Source: Desulfuromonadales bacterium (GTDB lineage Bacteria; Desulfobacterota; Desulfuromonadia; Desulfuromonadales; BM103). From it: a stretch of 8,310 nt of DNA. This document shows, one piece after another, positions 4,818 through 8,310 of the stretch. The notes beneath the pieces are model-generated. The model saw only the letters and a program-made list of their open reading frames with translations. It searched no databases and was not told the origin of the DNA. A program made the translations under genes and the position numbers. The DNA lies in assembly GCA_030614505.1 (NCBI GenBank), contig JAUWTX010000071.1:1-8310 (forward strand), in the 5' to 3' direction. Each line of letters opens with the position of its first letter. The stretch's first letter is position 1.

Positions 4818-6803
4818 ATGTCACACAATTCTCGAGCGGTGGACGTCAGCGACCCGCATCATGCCAGCCAGGGCGACATCACCATGTCATTATTACAAGA
4901 ACAGCTGCAGCAACATTTTGGTTTTAGTTCTTTCCGAGAAGGCCAGGAAGAGGTGATAACCAGACTTGTGGAAGGGAAATCTGTTCTGGCGGTTTTTCCA
5001 ACGGGTGGCGGCAAGAGCCTTTGCTATCAATTACCCGCGATGTTGTTCGATGGTTTAACCCTGGTGATTTCTCCGCTGATTGCTCTGATGAAAGATCAGC
5101 TGGACTTTCTGATCAGTAAGGGTATGCCGGCGGCGCGGCTGGATTCCACCTTAACGCGCGAAGAGAATCTGCAGCTTTTTGAAGACCTTCATTCCAGGAA
5201 GCTGAAATTGCTATACATTTCCCCGGAACGTTTGGGCAATGAACGATTTCTTAAGTCGATCGCCAAACAACGCATTTCACTGCTGGCCATTGATGAAGCG
5301 CATTGTATCAGTGAGTGGGGGCATAACTTCCGGCCTGATTATCTGAAGATTGCCCAACTGGCAAAAGAGCTCAAGGTTGAACGCACCCTGACGCTCACCG
5401 CCACAGCGACTCCGGCCGTAGCAACGGATGTTCGCGACGCTTTTGATATCGCGTTGGAAGATTACATCAATACGGGACTCTATCGCCCGAATCTGGAATT
5501 TAATGTCTTGCCTGTTTTCGCGAACGATAGAAGGAAGATCCTGCTCTCTCAAATCAAAAAGCGTCCTCCCGGTTCAACCATAGTCTATGTAACCCTGCAA
5601 CGCACCGCAGAGGAAGTGGCGAAATATCTTAACAAGAGCGGACTACAGGCAACAGCCTACCATGCTGGATTAAAGAACGAAGATCGTTCGGCGATCCAGG
5701 ATGCCTTCATGAAGTCCCAAGATGCCATTATCGTGGCAACCATTGCATTCGGAATGGGAGTGGATAAATCGGATATTCGTTATATTTATCATTACAATCT
5801 ACCCAAAGGCCTCGAGAGTTACTCTCAGGAGATCGGTCGTGCCGGCAGGGATGGCGAAGCGTCTGTCTGTGAAATGCTGGCCTCGGCTGACGACGCCATC
5901 ACTTTGGAAAATTTCAGCTACGGGGATACTCCCGAAACAGCAACCATTGCCGCTTTTACGCGTCACTTGCTAGAAGCCGGAGAAATCTTCGATGTTTCCG
6001 AATACCAACTTTCAGGCCAATTTGATGTGCGGCCACTAGTGGTGAAAACTCTCTTAACCTATCTGGAACTGGAAGGCCTTCTGGCAGCAACCGGTCCGTT
6101 TTACACCGAATACAAGTTTCAACCACTGAAACCCTCTGCTGAAATTTTTGCACGTTTCAGAGGTGAACGAGCCGAGTTCCTGAAATCTATTTTTAGCCAC
6201 GCCCGAAAAGGCAAAATCTGGTTCACTCTGGACACCATGCAGGTCAGCCAAGCCATTGACCAGCCCCGGAACCGCATCGTTACCGCTCTAGGATACCTGG
6301 AAAAACAAGGTGACATGTTGGTGAATGTTGCAGGTATTCGACAAGGTTATCGTCGTTTAAAAATGCCCGACAACATGGAGAAGCTGATCGATTCGCTCAA
6401 TGAGAGATTCCAAAAAAGAGAAGTCAATGACATTGATCGCATCCGGATGGTTCTCACCTTTGCCCAACATGACGGATGTCTGACTCAATATCTGCTGGCC
6501 TATTTTGGTGAAAAATGTGCTCCCTGTGGTCACTGTTGTCGGTGCCAGGGGGAAATACCGTCACCTCTAAATCCTCAGCATCCCCCGTCGTTCAATGAGC
6601 AGGATAAAAAACGCATCCATGCTCTGATCGTAGAAGGCCACGATGCACTCAGGAGCCCGCGCCAGCTTGCGCGATTTCTCTGCGGCATTACCTCCCCTGC
6701 CACGACTCGCGCCAAGCTCAGAAAGAATGCTATGTTTGCGGCCTACGACAGGTTTCCATTCAAGACAGTATTGCAGCTTGTGAACAATCAGCTGTCAGAA
6801 TGA
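4818..6803 (+). CDS. recQ: RecQ-family ATP-dependent 3'-5' DNA helicase
   Basis: A 661-residue superfamily 2 helicase that unwinds DNA with 3'-5' polarity in recombination and fork repair. Motif 0 is FGFSSFREGQEEV (34-46), motif I FPTGGGKS (60-67), Ia LVISPLIALMKDQ (82-94), Ib YISPERL (133-139), and motif II plus the RecQ aromatic-rich loop IDEAHCISEWGHNFRPDY (158-175). Motif III is TATATP (194-199), motif IV IVYVTLQRT (255-263), V VATIAFGMGVDKSDIR (306-321) and VI YSQEIGRAGRDG (335-346). In E. coli RecQ the zinc Cys4 follows the helicase core directly; here residues 347-545 intervene, probably including a winged-helix region, and the Cys4 lies at C554, C570, C573 and C576 (E. coli-like spacing, x15 versus x16). 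No HRDC domain is seen; instead the tail has SPRQLARFLCGITSPATTRAKL (613-634). It is therefore an atypical RecQ subfamily member; a separate canonical recQ may exist elsewhere. The first about 23 residues before MSLLQ are unconserved-looking. Confidence 0.93.
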   Translation: MSHNSRAVDVSDPHHASQGDITMSLLQEQLQQHFGFSSFREGQEEVITRLVEGKSVLAVFPTGGGKSLCYQLPAMLFDGLTLVISPLIALMKDQLDFLISKGMPAARLDSTLTREENLQLFEDLHSRKLKLLYISPERLGNERFLKSIAKQRISLLAIDEAHCISEWGHNFRPDYLKIAQLAKELKVERTLTLTATATPAVATDVRDAFDIALEDYINTGLYRPNLEFNVLPVFANDRRKILLSQIKKRPPGSTIVYVTLQRTAEEVAKYLNKSGLQATAYHAGLKNEDRSAIQDAFMKSQDAIIVATIAFGMGVDKSDIRYIYHYNLPKGLESYSQEIGRAGRDGEASVCEMLASADDAITLENFSYGDTPETATIAAFTRHLLEAGEIFDVSEYQLSGQFDVRPLVVKTLLTYLELEGLLAATGPFYTEYKFQPLKPSAEIFARFRGERAEFLKSIFSHARKGKIWFTLDTMQVSQAIDQPRNRIVTALGYLEKQGDMLVNVAGIRQGYRRLKMPDNMEKLIDSLNERFQKREVNDIDRIRMVLTFAQHDGCLTQYLLAYFGEKCAPCGHCCRCQGEIPSPLNPQHPPSFNEQDKKRIHALIVEGHDALRSPRQLARFLCGITSPATTRAKLRKNAMFAAYDRFPFKTVLQLVNNQLSE

Positions 6804-6829
6804 ACAGAAAAGAGCGGGCCAAGGGGTTG

Positions 6830-6858
6830 TTGACGCCTGCCGCTATGTGGATTATCAT
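6830..6858 (+). promoter_or_regulatory. Sigma-70-like promoter of the toxin-antitoxin operon
   Basis: TTGACG (6830-6835, five of six) and TATCAT (6853-6858, five of six) are separated by exactly 17 bp. The start would fall about 25 bp before the antitoxin ATG. A second AT-rich TATAAC at 6865-6870 has no suitably spaced -35. The -10 lies inside the palindrome at 6846-6875. Confidence 0.65.
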
Positions 6859-6875
6859 AGCTATTATAACCCACA
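6846..6875 (+). promoter_or_regulatory. 30-bp imperfect palindrome, likely antitoxin operator
   Basis: Outer arms TGTGG and CCACA flank an AT-rich dyad with central ATAGCTAT (6857-6864); 13 of 15 base pairs are symmetric, with mismatches at the sixth and eleventh pairs. It covers the -10 and the probable transcription start. Ribbon-helix-helix antitoxins bind such dyads as dimers of dimers and repress their own operon, and this site ends 13 bp before the antitoxin ATG. Direct binding is inferred. Confidence 0.6.
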
Positions 6876-6888
6876 CCGCGGAGCCGCC

Positions 6889-7122
6889 ATGAAAACCATA
6901 CAAATGACCCTGGATGACGAACTGGTTGAACGTGTCGACAAGGTTGTTAAAAAACTTCACAGCAGCCGATCTGCTTTTACCCGTGATGCTTTGCGCGATG
7001 CCCTGGAGAAACACAATGCCCTGCAGATGGAGCAGAAACATCGCCAGGGGTACAGAAAAAAACCGGTTGGACAGGACGAGTTCAGTGTCTGGGAAGATGA
7101 GCAGGATTGGGGCGATATATGA
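6889..7122 (+). CDS. Ribbon-helix-helix (CopG/MetJ-type) antitoxin
   Basis: A 77-residue protein starting at ATG 6889, with GGAG (6880-6883) 5 nt upstream; an earlier ATG at 6847 lies within the operator and is rejected. Residues 1-42 are the DNA-binding RHH fold: the beta strand KTIQMTLDD, helix ELVERVDKVVKKL and helix SRSAFTRDALRDALEKH. Residues 43-77 form a linker and an acidic-aromatic tail (DEFSVWEDEQDWGDI), the kind of segment that wraps the toxin and blocks its active site. The stop overlaps the toxin start as ATGA. Expected role: repress the operon with the toxin as co-repressor and neutralise the ribonuclease. Confidence 0.88.
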   Translation: MKTIQMTLDDELVERVDKVVKKLHSSRSAFTRDALRDALEKHNALQMEQKHRQGYRKKPVGQDEFSVWEDEQDWGDI

Positions 7123-7430
7123 AACACGGTGAGGTGCGTTGGTACACATTTAAACAACCAGACAAAAAACGGCCCGTTGTCATCCTGTCCCGCACGTCGG
7201 TCATCGAGTATCTGGGCGAGATCACGATTGCACCGTTAACAACTACGATTAGAGACATCCCGAGCGAGGTCTGTCTGTCACAACATGACGATATGTCGAG
7301 AGATTGCGTGATCAATTGCGACCATATCCAGACCGTCTCCAAAGGCAAGATCGGCGCACTTATTATGATGCTTTCCGTTGCCAAACTGGACGAATTGAAA
7401 CGGGCTGTCTGTTTTGCGCTTGAGTTGTAA
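7119..7430 (+). CDS. PemK/MazF-family endoribonuclease toxin
   Basis: A 103-residue protein starting at ATG 7119, translationally coupled to the antitoxin; a GGGG-containing site (7109-7112) lies just upstream. The SH3-like MazF/PemK fold is seen in GEVRWYTF (4-11), KRPVVILSR (17-25), ITIAPLTTTIRDIPSEV (35-51), CVINCDHIQTVSKGKIG (63-79) and a terminal helix KLDELKRAVCFAL. Arg25 and a Thr of the TTT cluster (41-43) are candidates for the catalytic Arg and Thr/Ser known in MazF. The loop between the first two strands is short compared with E. coli MazF, as in a common proteobacterial subgroup. Such toxins cut mRNA at short sequence motifs; the cleavage site here cannot be predicted. The gene looks intact. 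Confidence 0.9.
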   Translation: MKHGEVRWYTFKQPDKKRPVVILSRTSVIEYLGEITIAPLTTTIRDIPSEVCLSQHDDMSRDCVINCDHIQTVSKGKIGALIMMLSVAKLDELKRAVCFALEL

Positions 7431-7454
7431 TCCAGCAGCCTATCGACCTATAAA
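7425..7454 (+). promoter_or_regulatory. Possible promoter for the antiporter gene
   Basis: TTGTAA (7425-7430, four of six) and TATAAA (7449-7454, five of six) are 18 bp apart, about 40 bp before the antiporter ATG. The -35 overlaps the end of the toxin gene. It is plausible because no terminator or other signal is visible in this 64-bp gap, but weak by consensus. Confidence 0.3.
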
Positions 7455-7494
7455 TTAACAAACCAATAAACAGACTGCCAGGTAAAAGAGAAAC

Positions 7495-8310
7495 ATGGAA
7501 ATAGTGCTGTTAAACGACATTGTCATCATTTTTGGACTGGCGATTGCGGTTCTTTTGATATGCCATCAACTGCGCGTGCCTGCTGTTGTGGGATTTCTCC
7601 TTACAGGGATATTCGTCGGGCCTTACGGATTCGGGCTGGTCGAGGCAGTTCATGAAGTCGAACTTTTAGCTGAAATCGGCATTGTGTTGTTGCTTTTTAC
7701 CATTGGCATCGAATTCTCTTTTGAAAGGCTGCTGCAAATCAAGAAGTCCGTTCTGATGGGCGGATCGCTGCAGGTGTTGCTGACTTTTCTGGCGACTTTT
7801 TTCATAGCCAAGCAATTTGGCATGGCTTCCGGTGTGGCCATCTTTCTTGGATTTCTCGTCGCGCTGAGTAGTACAGCAATTGTGCTCAAACTCATCCAGG
7901 ACAGAGCCGAAGTTGATAGCCCACACGGCCGCACGACCCTTGGCATCCTGATCTTTCAGGACATTATTATTGTTCCCATGCTCCTGATCACCCCGTTGCT
8001 GGCGGGTGTAACTGAGAATGTCGGTGCCACTGTTCTTGTTCTTCTGGCCAAAGGCATAGGAATAATTCTGCTGGTAATGGTCAGCACTAAATGGCTGGTG
8101 CCTCAACTCCTTTATCAAATCGCAAGAACACGCAACCAGGAAGTCTTTTTGTTGAGCATCGTTGTCATCTGTCTTGGGGTTGCGTGGCTGACATCCAGTG
8201 CAGGACTATCCCTTGCACTGGGTGCGTTTTTGGCATGGCTGATTATTACCGAATCGGAATACAGCCATCAGGCTCTCGGCAATTTACTGCCCTTTCGCGA
8301 TGTCTTTACC
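7495..8310 (+). CDS. CPA2/KefB-family monovalent cation:proton antiporter, N-terminal part
   Basis: The frame is open from ATG 7495 to the right edge (272 codons), so the C-terminus is missing. It is a polytopic inner-membrane protein with about eight hydrophobic segments in the visible part. Family features: RVPAVVGFLLTGIFVGPYGFGLV (27-49), LLAEIGIVLLLFTIGIEFS (57-75), ALSSTAIVLKLIQDR (123-137) and GRTTLGILIFQDIIIVPMLLI (145-165). The Asp of FQD (156) is the conserved ion/proton-binding residue of the Na+/H+ exchanger fold, and the F-T-I-G-I-E element is typical of KefB/KefC-like members. Full-length relatives often carry C-terminal TrkA-N (RCK) domains that gate transport; whether this one does cannot be seen. 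The ribosome binding site is poor (AAGAGA region). It probably exports K+ or Na+ in exchange for protons. The overlapping minus-strand frames are shadows. Confidence 0.92.
   Translation, partial: MEIVLLNDIVIIFGLAIAVLLICHQLRVPAVVGFLLTGIFVGPYGFGLVEAVHEVELLAEIGIVLLLFTIGIEFSFERLLQIKKSVLMGGSLQVLLTFLATFFIAKQFGMASGVAIFLGFLVALSSTAIVLKLIQDRAEVDSPHGRTTLGILIFQDIIIVPMLLITPLLAGVTENVGATVLVLLAKGIGIILLVMVSTKWLVPQLLYQIARTRNQEVFLLSIVVICLGVAWLTSSAGLSLALGAFLAWLIITESEYSHQALGNLLPFRDVFT

Noticed and set aside
4664..4828. Cys-rich N-terminal extension of cobO
   Set aside because: The 55 extra residues are unlike the family, cross the recQ promoter region and Shine-Dalgarno, and a good ribosome binding site precedes the start at 4663.
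4818..7430. Defence island built of recQ and the toxin-antitoxin pair
   Set aside because: RecQ here looks like a housekeeping-type helicase next to cobO, and a single RHH-MazF pair is common outside islands; no other defence gene or mobile element is present.
7666..8118. 150-residue minus-strand open frame
   Set aside because: It lies wholly opposite the antiporter gene, has low-complexity Gln/Asn-rich translation and no ribosome binding site logic; it is a shadow.

Overview
The window looks like a stretch of a Gram-negative, probably proteobacterial chromosome. It encodes an inner-membrane MotA/TolQ/ExbB-type proton channel, a lipoprotein with a clear lipobox, BtuR/CobO, RecQ, a KefB-type antiporter and a RHH/MazF module. 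Gene content and style would suit either Desulfuromonadia-like or gammaproteobacterial bacteria; I cannot settle which from sequence alone. There is no tRNA, rRNA, CRISPR, integrase or transposase, and no gap longer than about 155 bp between genes.

Left block (1-4032, plus strand): the C-terminal part of a formylglycine-generating-enzyme-fold (SUMF1/PvdO-like) protein, a 76-residue exported peptide overlapping it by 4 bp, a four-helix MotA/TolQ/ExbB-family channel subunit, and two consecutive von Willebrand factor A (VWA) proteins that overlap each other by 4 bp. A glycine-zipper lipoprotein follows 58 bp later. The spacing says operon. Both VWA proteins begin with the same N-terminal segment, an Asn-Leu-Ser-Phe-Leu-Asp stretch entering a single transmembrane helix. 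It resembles the N-terminus of ExbD/TolR/MotB, where the Asp carries protons. My reading is a proton-motive-force-driven envelope machine in which two VWA proteins on coiled-coil stalks replace the usual ExbD/TolR/MotB periplasmic domains. This is the most interesting part of the window, and I do not recognise it as a named system.

Middle block (4033-6803): a cob(I)alamin adenosyltransferase gene (cobO/btuR) on the minus strand, and divergent from it a RecQ-family helicase whose Cys4 zinc motif sits far downstream of the helicase core, unlike E. coli RecQ. The 154-bp divergent intergenic region carries a plausible recQ promoter overlapping nested small palindromes.

Right block (6804-8310): a type II toxin-antitoxin pair (ribbon-helix-helix antitoxin and PemK/MazF-like toxin, ATGA overlap). 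It has a clear sigma-70-like promoter, and its -10 lies inside a 30-bp imperfect palindrome, the likely autoregulatory operator. After it comes the N-terminal 272 residues of a CPA2/KefB-family cation:proton antiporter that runs off the right edge.
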